Assembly (NCBI RefSeq): GCF_014042015.1
Contig: NZ_CP059493.1
Span: 434,001-498,000, forward strand
Length of the DNA stretch: 64,000 nt
DNA from: Actinotalea sp. JY-7876
GTDB taxonomy: Bacteria; Actinomycetota; Actinomycetes; Actinomycetales; Cellulomonadaceae
Direction of reading: 5' to 3'
Below the pieces are notes generated by a model, which saw only the letters and a program-made list of their open reading frames with translations, did not search any database and was not told the DNA's origin. Shown in pieces: positions 1 through 7,528 of this stretch. Positions within the stretch are counted from its first letter, which is position 1. Each line of letters opens with the position of its first letter. The translations under genes were made by a program, and so were the position numbers.

Positions 1-13
1 CAGCGGGTGCCGC

Positions 14-757
14 GTGACCTGGGGGGCGCGGCTGCGCCTGCTCGTGGGCCTGGTGCTCGTGCTCGCGCTCGCGGCCTGGCTGACCATCCACCTCAACGAC
101 CGCCGCGGCGAGGCCACCAGCACGTCGGCCTCGATCCACACCCGGACGTACGACGTCGGCTCGTCCTACGCGGGGCTCGTCGTCACGCAGGAGGTCGAGG
201 TGGGCGACGCGGTGACCCAGGGCCAGCCGCTGTTCGTCGTGGACAGCGCCGCGCTGCGGCACGACCTGCTCATCGGCCTGGTCTCCCCGGACGTCCCGGG
301 CTCCGGCATCGCCGCGGACGGCACGCTGACGGTGACGGCGGCGGCCGACGGCGTCGTCTCCGAGCTGGCGGCCTCGCGCGGCACCTTCGTGCAGGCCGGC
401 ACCCGGATGGCGACCGTCGACACGGACGGCACGCTGACCGTGCAGGCGGAGTTCACCCTGACCCCGGAGCAGTTCGCGCGGGTCGAGGACCGTGCGCCCG
501 TGAGCATCCGGCTGCCCGACGGCACGACCCTCGACGGCAGCGTGGACGAGGTCGACGCCACCACCGCGGCCGGGCAGGCCCAGGCGGTGGTGACCGTCGC
601 CAGCGCCGGCCTGGTCCGTGGCGACGCCGACGGCCTCGTGGCGCCGGGCACGCCGGTGACCGCCGTGCTGACCCTCGACAACGACGGTCTCGTCTCGACC
701 GTCGCCGAGAGCGTCGAGCGCGAGGTCGGCGAGCTCGTCACCCGGTGGTGGCCGTGA
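14..757 (+). CDS. HlyD/Alg44-like membrane-anchored adaptor protein
   Basis: A 247-residue protein with one N-terminal membrane helix (about residues 6-24), followed by an outer domain of beta-rich, lipoyl/barrel-sandwich type. Visible features are the VGDAVTQGQPLFVVD hairpin typical of HlyD-family membrane fusion proteins and a C-terminal barrel that includes PGTPVTAVL. Such proteins act as the extracytoplasmic partner of an exporter or polysaccharide synthase. The GTG start overlaps the TGA of an upstream gene (GTGA at 14-17), and its own TGA overlaps the next gene in the same way, so it sits inside a translationally coupled operon. The downstream beta-1,3-glucanase suggests a role in glucan synthesis or export. 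That is inference, because the expected glycosyltransferase lies outside the window. Confidence 0.75.
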   Translation: MTWGARLRLLVGLVLVLALAAWLTIHLNDRRGEATSTSASIHTRTYDVGSSYAGLVVTQEVEVGDAVTQGQPLFVVDSAALRHDLLIGLVSPDVPGSGIAADGTLTVTAAADGVVSELAASRGTFVQAGTRMATVDTDGTLTVQAEFTLTPEQFARVEDRAPVSIRLPDGTTLDGSVDEVDATTAAGQAQAVVTVASAGLVRGDADGLVAPGTPVTAVLTLDNDGLVSTVAESVEREVGELVTRWWP

Positions 758-2838
758 GGCGCCGCACGGTCGCCGCGGCCGTGGTGGGCGTGACGCTCGG
801 GGTCGGCGCCGTGACGGGTGTCGCGCTCGGTCTCGCGCGGGACCCGGACGCCGGCCCCGGCGAGGGCGGCGCATCGACCCCGAGCGCCCCCGTCCCCGAC
901 AGCACCCTGGCCGCACCGCCCGACGACCTGGACGCCCTCGTGGCGGCCGTGGGGCAGTCCTCGCCCGGGGACCTCGGGCCGATGCGCCTCGCGCCCGACC
1001 TCCTGCCGCCGACCAACCGCTGGTTCAGCGGCCTGGTCTTCGGCGACCAGCCCCAGCCCGTCTTCGCGCTGCCCGTCTCCTTCGGCCTGACCGACGAGGG
1101 GTTCGCGCTCGGGGCACCCGTGCCCGTCGCGAGCCCGCACGCGGTCGTCGGGCCGCACGTGCCGGCGGTCGAGGTCTCGGCCGGCACGTCCGGCGCGCGC
1201 GTGAGCGCCTACGACGCGGCACGGGTCGAGATCGCCCTCCTCGGTGACGACGGCGAGCCGCGCGCCACCGTGACGCTCGCCCAGGGCTCGCCCTTCGTCA
1301 CGGTCACCGCGCTCGCGGACGTCCGGCTCACCACGCCGGTGCCCTTCGAGGGCGACGAGGGTGCGCTGGTGGCCACGACCGAGGCCGGTGGCACGCGCGA
1401 GTGGGGGCTCGTCACCGACGGCGCCTGGGACGACGGCGTGGACCTCGCGACCGGCGAGACGGCGACGTTCTACCCGCTGCCCGACGACGCCGACCGCTCC
1501 GCGCTCGAGACGCTCGCCGAGGCGGCCGCCGACCCGCTCCTGCGGGTCGACCTGACGCAGGGCGTCGCGGCGGGCTCGGCGCGCACCACCCTGACCTACC
1601 GCACCGCGGACGGCGTCGCGGGCGCCGTCGTCGCGATGCCGCACCACCGGACGTGGGCCGCGCAGGGGGAGGGCGACTGCGGCCTCGGGACGTACCCGAG
1701 CGTGTACGGGACGCTCGAGCTCTGCGCGGGCGGCGAGCTGACGACGGTCGTCCCGGCGCTCACCGAGGCCGCGACGCTGGACCTGTCGGACGTCGACGAG
1801 GCCACGCGTGAGGCGCTGCGCGAGCAGCTCGCGGCGGACGTCGCGGCGACCCCGCCGTACCCCTCGGACTCCTACTTCGGCGGCAAGGCCCTGCACCGCT
1901 CGGCCGTGCTCGTCCAGCTCGGGCGCCAGCTCGGGGCCGACGACGTCGTGGCACCGCTCGTCGAGCGCGTGACCGAGGGGCTGCGCGAGTGGGCCGACCC
2001 GGACGGCTGCGCGGAGCGCGAGGCCCGGTGCGTGGTCTACGACCCCGTGGCCCGCGGCGTCGTCGGGCTCACCACGAACTTCGGCTCGGAGGAGTTCAAC
2101 GACCACCACTTCCACTACGGCTACCTCCTGGCCGCGGCGGGCATCATGGCCGCGGACGACCCGGACCTCGCCGCCGACCTCGCGCCGGTGATGGACCTGC
2201 TCGCTGAGGACATCGCCGCGGGGCAGGACACGGAGTGGTTCCCGCGGCTGCGGGTGTTCGACGCCTACCGCGGGCACTCGTGGGCCTCGGGCACGGTGCC
2301 GTTCGCGGACGGCAACAACCAGGAGTCGACATCGGAGGCCGTCGCGGCGTGGAACGGCCTCGCGCTGTGGGGCGCGGCCGCGGGACGCGAGGACCTCGTG
2401 ACGCAGGCGCGCTGGCTGCTGTCGGTGGAGGCGGCGACCGCCCGCACCTACTGGACCGAGCCCGACCTCACCGACCCGGCCCTCGAGGGGTTCGAGGACG
2501 CGATGTTCTCGCTCGGGTGGGGGGCCAAGCGCGACCACGCCACGTGGTTCAGCGCGGAGCCGAACGCGATCCTCGGGATCCAGCTCATCCCGCCCTCCCC
2601 GGTGGACGGTGTGCTGGCCGCGGATGAGGAGCGCGTGCGGCAGACGGTCGGGCAGGCGACGGCGAACGGGTTCGACGTCCAGTTCGGCGACCTGCTGCTC
2701 ATGTACCTCGCGCTCGTGGACCCCGACGCGGCGCGCACGGCCGCGCAGACCCTCCCGGCGGAGCGGATCGACGACGGCAACTCGCGCACCTACCTGGAGG
2801 CCTGGCTCGCGGCACCGCCGGCGCGCGCGAGCGGGTGA
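754..2838 (+). CDS. GH81 endo-beta-1,3-glucanase, secreted or membrane-anchored
   Basis: A 694-residue glycoside hydrolase of family 81, which cleaves beta-1,3-glucans with inversion. An Arg-rich start and hydrophobic stretch (residues 1-30) form a signal peptide or anchor, followed by a Gly/Ser/Pro linker. GH81 hallmarks are FNDHHFHYGY, the RVFDAYRGHSWASG segment and GNNQESTSEA; the Glu of the last motif is a conserved catalytic-site residue in the family. The GTG at 754 overlaps the preceding stop (GTGA). The reading frame is open upstream of 754, but that part is antisense-like Arg/Gly-rich shadow and is not used. Coupling to a HlyD-like gene suggests it trims or releases a self-made glucan rather than only degrading fungal or plant glucan. 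Confidence 0.9.
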   Translation: MRRRTVAAAVVGVTLGVGAVTGVALGLARDPDAGPGEGGASTPSAPVPDSTLAAPPDDLDALVAAVGQSSPGDLGPMRLAPDLLPPTNRWFSGLVFGDQPQPVFALPVSFGLTDEGFALGAPVPVASPHAVVGPHVPAVEVSAGTSGARVSAYDAARVEIALLGDDGEPRATVTLAQGSPFVTVTALADVRLTTPVPFEGDEGALVATTEAGGTREWGLVTDGAWDDGVDLATGETATFYPLPDDADRSALETLAEAAADPLLRVDLTQGVAAGSARTTLTYRTADGVAGAVVAMPHHRTWAAQGEGDCGLGTYPSVYGTLELCAGGELTTVVPALTEAATLDLSDVDEATREALREQLAADVAATPPYPSDSYFGGKALHRSAVLVQLGRQLGADDVVAPLVERVTEGLREWADPDGCAEREARCVVYDPVARGVVGLTTNFGSEEFNDHHFHYGYLLAAAGIMAADDPDLAADLAPVMDLLAEDIAAGQDTEWFPRLRVFDAYRGHSWASGTVPFADGNNQESTSEAVAAWNGLALWGAAAGREDLVTQARWLLSVEAATARTYWTEPDLTDPALEGFEDAMFSLGWGAKRDHATWFSAEPNAILGIQLIPPSPVDGVLAADEERVRQTVGQATANGFDVQFGDLLLMYLALVDPDAARTAAQTLPAERIDDGNSRTYLEAWLAAPPARASG

Positions 2839-2862
2839 GGGGGCGGCCATGGTCGGCGCCGC

Positions 2863-2868
2863 TAGGGT
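2863..2868 (+). promoter_or_regulatory. -10 element TAGGGT, leaderless promoter
   Basis: TAGGGT ends 7 nt before the ATG at 2876. Transcription would begin at or next to the start codon. This favours 2876 over the in-frame ATG at 2849, which lies upstream of the element. Confidence 0.6.
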
Positions 2869-2875
2869 GCCGACC

Positions 2876-4390
2876 ATGGCCCTCGTCGACGTCGCGGGGC
2901 AGCGCCGCGACCTCGGGGCGCTCCTGCGCAGCCGCACGCCCCTCGTCGTCATCGAGACGCGCGACGAGGACCGTGCCCGCGCCGTGGTCCGCGAGCTCGC
3001 GCGGGCCGCGGTGCCGGCGAAGCCCGTCTTCGAGTGGGTGGTCACCGAGGGGCTGCGCCGCGTCGACGTCGACCTCGGCGCGCCACAGCGGTTCCTCACC
3101 GGGCCGGAGAGCGTGCTGCAGTTCGTCCGCGACGGCATGCCGGCCGTGTACGTGCTGCTCGACTTCCACCCGTACCTGCAGGACCCGGTCACCGTCCGGC
3201 TGCTCAAGGACCTGTGCCAGGGCGCGGCGGCGGCGTCGCGCACCGTGGTGCTGATCAGCCACGAGGTCGACCTGCCGCCGGAGCTCGAGCACCTCGCGGC
3301 CAGGCTCGGGCTCGCGTTCCCGACCCGCGAGGAGCGGCGCGCGATCGTCGACGAGGTGGCGCGCGAGTGGGCCGCGGCCCACAGCGCCCTGGTGCGCGCC
3401 GACGAGACGTCGATCGCGCTGCTCGTCGAGAACCTCGCGGGCCTGTCGTTCGGCGACGTCCGCCGCCTCGCACGCGCGGCCGTGCACGACGACGGCGCCA
3501 TCACCGCGAGCGACGTGCCGGCGGTGATGCGCGCCAAGTACGACCTGCTCGCGCAGGACGGCGTCCTGACCTTCGAGTACGAGACCGCCGGCGCCGGCGA
3601 CCTCGCAGGGCTGGACCGGCTCAAGGAGTGGCTCGCGCGACGCCGCCCGGCGTTCGACGGCTCCGCGGCCGGGCTCGAACCGCCGCGCGGGGTCCTGCTG
3701 CTCGGCGTCCAGGGGTGCGGCAAGAGCCTCGCCGCCAAGGTCGCCGCGGGCGTCTTCGGCGTGCCCCTGCTGCGCCTGGACCTCGGTGCCATCGGCGACA
3801 AGTACGTCGGCGAGTCCGAGCGGCGCCTGCGCGAGAGCCTCGCGACGGCCGACGTCATGTCGCCGTGCGTGGTGTGGGTCGACGAGATCGAGAAGGGCCT
3901 TGCGACGTCCGACGGCGACACCGGGACGTCGCAGCGCGTGCTCGGCACCTTCCTCACGTGGCTCGCCGAGCGCCGCTCGCGCGTCTTCCTCGTCGCGACC
4001 GCGAACGACATCTCCCGGCTGCCGCCCGAGCTCATGCGCAAGGGACGCTTCGACGAGATCTTCTTCGTCGACCTGCCCGACGCCGCCGCGCGCGCCCAGG
4101 TGCTGCGCCTGCACGCCGCGCGGCGCGAGGTCGTCCTGAGCGACGCCGACGTCGCGGACCTCGTGGCCGCGTCCGACGGGTTCTCGGGGGCGGAGATCGA
4201 GCAGGCGGTCGTCGCGGCCGCGTACGCGGCGCACGCCGAGGCGTCGCCGTCGTCCGGCGGTGCGGCCCTCGTCCAGGCGCGGCACGTGGCCGACGAGCTG
4301 CGGGCCACGCGGCCGCTCAGCGTCGTCATGGCCGAGCAGGTCGCCGCCCTGCGGGCCTGGGCCGCGGGCCGGACCGTGCCCGCCGCCTGA
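2876..4390 (+). CDS. AAA-family ATPase, Ycf46-like
   Basis: A 504-residue AAA+ protein. The N-terminal half (to about residue 240) resembles the non-ATPase region of cyanobacterial/plastid Ycf46. The AAA module carries Walker A GVQGCGKS, a pore-type segment KYVGESERRLRES, Walker B VVWVDEIEK, sensor 1 VATAND and the MRKGRFDEIFF second region of homology. All catalytic elements are intact, so it should hydrolyse ATP and remodel a protein substrate in the cytoplasm. The substrate is unknown. In cyanobacteria Ycf46 proteins are linked to inorganic carbon and photosynthesis regulation, which cannot be its job here. The start is set by the leaderless -10 at 2863. Confidence 0.8.
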   Translation: MALVDVAGQRRDLGALLRSRTPLVVIETRDEDRARAVVRELARAAVPAKPVFEWVVTEGLRRVDVDLGAPQRFLTGPESVLQFVRDGMPAVYVLLDFHPYLQDPVTVRLLKDLCQGAAAASRTVVLISHEVDLPPELEHLAARLGLAFPTREERRAIVDEVAREWAAAHSALVRADETSIALLVENLAGLSFGDVRRLARAAVHDDGAITASDVPAVMRAKYDLLAQDGVLTFEYETAGAGDLAGLDRLKEWLARRRPAFDGSAAGLEPPRGVLLLGVQGCGKSLAAKVAAGVFGVPLLRLDLGAIGDKYVGESERRLRESLATADVMSPCVVWVDEIEKGLATSDGDTGTSQRVLGTFLTWLAERRSRVFLVATANDISRLPPELMRKGRFDEIFFVDLPDAAARAQVLRLHAARREVVLSDADVADLVAASDGFSGAEIEQAVVAAAYAAHAEASPSSGGAALVQARHVADELRATRPLSVVMAEQVAALRAWAAGRTVPAA

Positions 4391-4400
4391 GGTCGGCGCC

Positions 4401-4419
4401 GGCCGCCGCGCCGGCGGCC
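4401..4419 (+). terminator. Hairpin after the AAA ATPase gene
   Basis: GGCCGCC and GGCGGCC pair around a 5-nt loop, 10 bp after the stop codon. There is no T-run, as is usual in such GC-rich genomes. Confidence 0.4.
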
Positions 4420-4474
4420 CGCTCGCACGGGTGAATCGGGCGGCCGCCCCTCCCCGGGTGGTGCGCTCCTGCCC

Positions 4475-4480
4475 TAGCGT
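4475..4480 (+). promoter_or_regulatory. -10 element TAGCGT for the PLDc_N gene
   Basis: TAGCGT lies 57 bp before the GTG at 4538, giving a short leader that contains the GGAGG ribosome site at 4529-4533. Confidence 0.45.
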
Positions 4481-4537
4481 GTGCGCCGACCCGTGCCGTC
4501 GGCGCGGCGTCGTCGACCGTCCGACCCTGGAGGCCCC

Positions 4538-4978
4538 GTGCTGCGCGCGCTGCCGTACATCGTGGAGTTCGCGCTGCTGGTGTTCTGCCTCATCGACTGC
4601 ATCCAGACGCCCGAGGGCTCGGCGCGCAACCTCGGGAAGACGGCGTGGATCTTCGTCATCATCCTCATCCCGATCGCCGGAGCGGTCGCCTGGCTGGTCG
4701 CGGGGCGCCCGGCGAAGCAGCGCCCGTCGAGCGCCGTTCCGTGGCCGTCGACGGCGACCGCCGGCTTCCCCGAGTACGAGCGCCCGGCGCGGCCGCGCGG
4801 GCCCGACGACGACCCCGAGTTCCTCGCGTCGGTCGAGCGCCGCGAGCGCGCGGAGCACGAGAAGCTGCTCGCCGAGTGGGAGGCGCAGCTGCGCGAGCGC
4901 GAGCAGCGGCTCGGGTCCGTCGAGTCCGCGCCCGGTCCCGACGACACGACCGAGCCCGACCCCAGGCGCGAGGACTGA
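4538..4978 (+). CDS. Small membrane protein with a PLDc_N (phospholipase D N-terminal) domain
   Basis: A 146-residue protein. Two membrane helices lie near the N-terminus (about residues 3-20 and 35-54) with IDCIQTPEG between them, the usual PLDc_N (PLD nuclease N-terminal) layout. A charged, Arg/Glu-rich cytoplasmic tail follows and looks helical or coiled. No HKD catalytic motif is present, so it is a stand-alone membrane module of unknown function. GGAGG four bases upstream supports the GTG at 4538; an in-frame start at 4481 would overlap the promoter region. Confidence 0.7.
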   Translation: MLRALPYIVEFALLVFCLIDCIQTPEGSARNLGKTAWIFVIILIPIAGAVAWLVAGRPAKQRPSSAVPWPSTATAGFPEYERPARPRGPDDDPEFLASVERRERAEHEKLLAEWEAQLREREQRLGSVESAPGPDDTTEPDPRRED

Positions 4979-5030
4979 GCGCACCGCGCCGGAGCGCAGG
5001 TCGCCCCTGGGCGCCGTCGGTGCCGTCCCC

Positions 5031-5036
5031 TAGCGT
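5031..5036 (+). promoter_or_regulatory. -10 element TAGCGT, leaderless promoter
   Basis: TAGCGT ends 6 nt before the ATG at 5043. Confidence 0.6.
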
Positions 5037-5042
5037 GGCGCC

Positions 5043-5981
5043 ATGACCGCCCGCCGCCCGCTGCTGCTGCTCGACACCGCCTCGCTCTACTTCCGGGCGT
5101 TCTACGGCGTGCCGGACTCGGTGAAGGCGCCGGACGGCACCCCCGTCAACGCCGTGCGCGGCCTGGTCGACATGATCGCCCGGCTCGTCACGGCCCGGCG
5201 CCCGGACCGGCTGGTCGCGTGCTGGGACGACGACTGGCGGCCGGCGTTCCGGGTCGAGGCGATCCCGAGCTACAAGGCGCATCGCGTCGCCGAGGGCGAC
5301 CGTGAGGAGGTCCCCGACCTGCTCACGGCGCAGATCCCGGTGATCGTCGAGGTGCTCGAGGCGTTCGGCATCGCGCGCGTCGGAGCGCCGGGCTTCGAGG
5401 CCGACGACGTCATCGGGACCCTGACCGAGCGCGAGGCGTCCCGGCCGGCGGGCGAGCGCGCCCCGGTCGAGGTGGTCACGGGGGACCGCGACCTGTTCCA
5501 GCTCGTCGACGACGCGCGGGGCGTGCGCGTGCTCTACACGGCCCGCGGCATCACCGACCTCGACGTCGTCGACCAGGCGCGCCTGGCCGAGCGGTACGAC
5601 GTCGCGGACGGGCAGGCCTACGCCGACCTCGCGGTCCTGCGCGGTGACGCGAGCGACGGCCTGCCCGGCGTCGCCGGCATCGGAGAGAAGACGGGAGCGG
5701 CGCTGCTGCGCCGCTACGGCACGCTGGCGGGTGTCCTGGCGGCGCTCGAGGCGCACGACGCCGGCCTCACGCCCGCGCAGCGGCGCCGCCTGACCGAAGG
5801 GCTGCCCTACCTCGCCGTCGCCCCGGGCGTGGTCAACGTGGCGCGGGACGCGCCAGTGGCTGACGCCGACGACGCCCTGCCGCGCACCCCCGCAGACCCC
5901 GAGCGCCTGGTCGAGCTCGCCACGCGGTGGGGGCTGACGTCGAGCGTCGCCCGGCTCGTCGACGCGCTCGCGGCCGACTGA
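5043..5981 (+). CDS. 5'-3' exonuclease (FEN/PIN-type flap nuclease)
   Basis: A 312-residue stand-alone 5'-3' exonuclease related to the N-terminal domain of DNA polymerase I. Metal-binding acidic motifs are seen as LLLDTASLYFRAF, the FEADDVIGTL segment and VTGDRDLFQLV. The LRGDASDGLPGVAGIGEKT segment is the last acidic cluster plus the helix-hairpin-helix (H3TH) region that binds DNA. Its length matches the family (about 300). It probably removes RNA primers or 5' flaps as a backup to PolA. It is transcribed alone from a leaderless promoter and converges on the AIM24 gene with a gap of only 7 bp. Confidence 0.9.
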   Translation: MTARRPLLLLDTASLYFRAFYGVPDSVKAPDGTPVNAVRGLVDMIARLVTARRPDRLVACWDDDWRPAFRVEAIPSYKAHRVAEGDREEVPDLLTAQIPVIVEVLEAFGIARVGAPGFEADDVIGTLTEREASRPAGERAPVEVVTGDRDLFQLVDDARGVRVLYTARGITDLDVVDQARLAERYDVADGQAYADLAVLRGDASDGLPGVAGIGEKTGAALLRRYGTLAGVLAALEAHDAGLTPAQRRRLTEGLPYLAVAPGVVNVARDAPVADADDALPRTPADPERLVELATRWGLTSSVARLVDALAAD

Positions 5982-5988
5982 CGGGCCG

Positions 5989-6654
5989 TCAGCTGCTGGT
6001 CTGCGGCGCCGGCGGGCCCTCGCTGGACTGGACGATGACGAAGCCCTGACCCTCGAACGCGAGCTGGAACGCCTCGCCCGACCCGCGCCCGATGAACGCG
6101 CCGGCTGTCATCGAGCTCTTCACGCTGGTGCGCAGGCCGGTGGACCACGCGACCGCGGACTGCGCGTCCGCGAAGGTCGGCGCGTCGACCGTGAGCACGA
6201 CGGGCGGGCCGAACGACGTGATGGCGAGCTGGCCGTGGCCGGTGAACACGGTGTTGAACAGGCCGCCCGCCATCATCGAGGCACCCTCGACCCGGCGGAT
6301 GTCCCACTGGAGCGTCGGGTCGAACGCGAGCACGTTGCGCCCGTTGACCGTCACGGAGTCGCCCTCGAGTGTCAGCACGTGGATCTCGGAGGCGTCGTCG
6401 GCCAGGAAGAGGTCACCGCGCCCGGTCACGCGCATGAGCGGGACACCCTCGCCCGTGAACGCCTTCTTGAGCAGCTTCCCGACCCCGCCGGCGCCCTGGT
6501 ACGCAAAGTCCATCTGCCCCTGGTAGGCGACCATCGCGCCCTGGCGGGCCATCACCTCGCCGTCGAGCCGGACGCGGAGCATCTTGGGGTTCTGCAGGCC
6601 GAAGCGCTCCTCGCTGACCTGCTCGAGGTGGGTGCCGAAGATCTGGCTGCGCAC
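5989..6654 (-). CDS. AIM24 family protein
   Basis: A 221-residue all-beta protein of the AIM24 (DUF124/TRAP-like) superfamily. Visible family features are repeated beta-turn motifs such as GEVMARQGAMVAYQG, a GGVGKLLKKAFTGEG segment, GDLFLADDA and a C-terminal GSGEAFQLAF strand region. It has no signal peptide and no membrane helix. Bacterial AIM24 proteins lack a settled biochemical role; a stress or envelope link is sometimes proposed. GGAGG lies 7 bases before the GTG start. It may share a transcript with the M50 peptidase gene that ends 73 bp upstream on the same strand. Confidence 0.8.
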   Translation of the reverse strand: MRSQIFGTHLEQVSEERFGLQNPKMLRVRLDGEVMARQGAMVAYQGQMDFAYQGAGGVGKLLKKAFTGEGVPLMRVTGRGDLFLADDASEIHVLTLEGDSVTVNGRNVLAFDPTLQWDIRRVEGASMMAGGLFNTVFTGHGQLAITSFGPPVVLTVDAPTFADAQSAVAWSTGLRTSVKSSMTAGAFIGRGSGEAFQLAFEGQGFVIVQSSEGPPAPQTSS

Positions 6655-6727
6655 GTGTGGTCCTCCTGTCGCGGGCCCCCGCGGGCCGAGGCCCCAGCCT
6701 CGCAGACACGGCGGCGCGGGAGGGCCT

Positions 6728-7462
6728 CTAGCCTGCGGCGAGCCCGGTCCGGAGCACGTCGAGCACGTCCGGCAGCAGCAGCGCCACGCCGCCGGCGGCC
6801 GCGGCGACCGTCACGGCCAGGAGGATCCCCACCCAGATCCCGGCGGGCACGCGCGTGAGCCGTGCGAGCTGGTCGGGGTCGGACGTCCGTGGGCCCGTGC
6901 GCCGGCTCGCCACGAGCTCGAGCACCGCGCGCGGCGCTCCCAGGAGCAGGAACCACGTCAGGGTCAGCGCGACGGCGAACTGCAGGGCGGGCTCGAGCCA
7001 CCACGTGACCGCCACGACGCCCGCGCCGCACACCAGCACGACCCACAGCCCGAAGAGGTTGCGGATCTGGAGCAGCAGGAGGGTCAGCAGGAGCAGGACC
7101 GACCACAGCAGCGCGACGGCGCGGCCGGTCGAGAGCAGGGCGGCCGCCGCGAGTCCCACGAGCGCCGGCCCGGTGTAGCCGGCGAGCAGGGTCACGACCA
7201 TGCCGGGGCCGCGCGGCCGCCCGCGCGAGACCGTGAGGCCTGACGTGTCCGAGTGCAGGCGGATGCCGGTGAGCCGGCGGCCGCTGACCACCGCGGCGAT
7301 CGCGTGCCCGCCCTCGTGCGCGACGGTGACGACGTGCCGCGTGACGCGCCAGAGCCACGGCACCAGCACGAGCAGCAGGGCGAGCGCCGCCGTGGCGGCC
7401 ACGACGCGGGCGGACGGCAGCGGCTGGGTGGCAAGGATCCGGTCCCAGAGCTCGGCGATCAC
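6728..7462 (-). CDS. M50B-family membrane metallopeptidase (site-2 protease-like)
   Basis: A 244-residue multi-pass membrane protein. A first helix (about residues 20-40) precedes the zinc motif HEGGH at residues 49-53 and then GRRLTGIRLHSDTSGLT, as in actinobacterial M50B peptidases. Several further hydrophobic segments follow. By family it would cut a membrane-embedded substrate such as an anti-sigma factor; no partner is evident nearby. The GTG start lies 6 nt after a CACGAT -10 element, so it looks leaderless. Short M50B proteins of this kind lack PDZ domains, as here. Confidence 0.8.
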   Translation of the reverse strand: MIAELWDRILATQPLPSARVVAATAALALLLVLVPWLWRVTRHVVTVAHEGGHAIAAVVSGRRLTGIRLHSDTSGLTVSRGRPRGPGMVVTLLAGYTGPALVGLAAAALLSTGRAVALLWSVLLLLTLLLLQIRNLFGLWVVLVCGAGVVAVTWWLEPALQFAVALTLTWFLLLGAPRAVLELVASRRTGPRTSDPDQLARLTRVPAGIWVGILLAVTVAAAAGGVALLLPDVLDVLRTGLAAG

Positions 7463-7468
7463 TGCGTC

Positions 7469-7474
7469 ATCGTG
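7469..7474 (-). promoter_or_regulatory. -10 element CACGAT, leaderless promoter of the M50 gene
   Basis: CACGAT (minus strand) ends 6 nt before the GTG at 7462. The same hexamer and spacing recur before the starts at 31695, 34330 and 43254. Confidence 0.55.
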
Positions 7475-7528
7475 CCAGCCCGCCGGGGCCGCGCCGTCGC
7501 CCGGGCGCGAGCCGGCCGCGGTGCGCGG

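Noticed and set aside
7-753. Upstream extension of the GH81 frame
   Set aside because: It covers the HlyD-like gene in another frame with no recognisable sequence. The GTG at 754 overlapping the previous stop is the natural start.
166-4428. A 1420-codon minus-strand open frame covering the GH81 and AAA genes
   Set aside because: Its translation is Arg/Ala/Ser-rich low complexity, the mirror of real plus-strand genes. Long antisense open frames are expected at this GC content.
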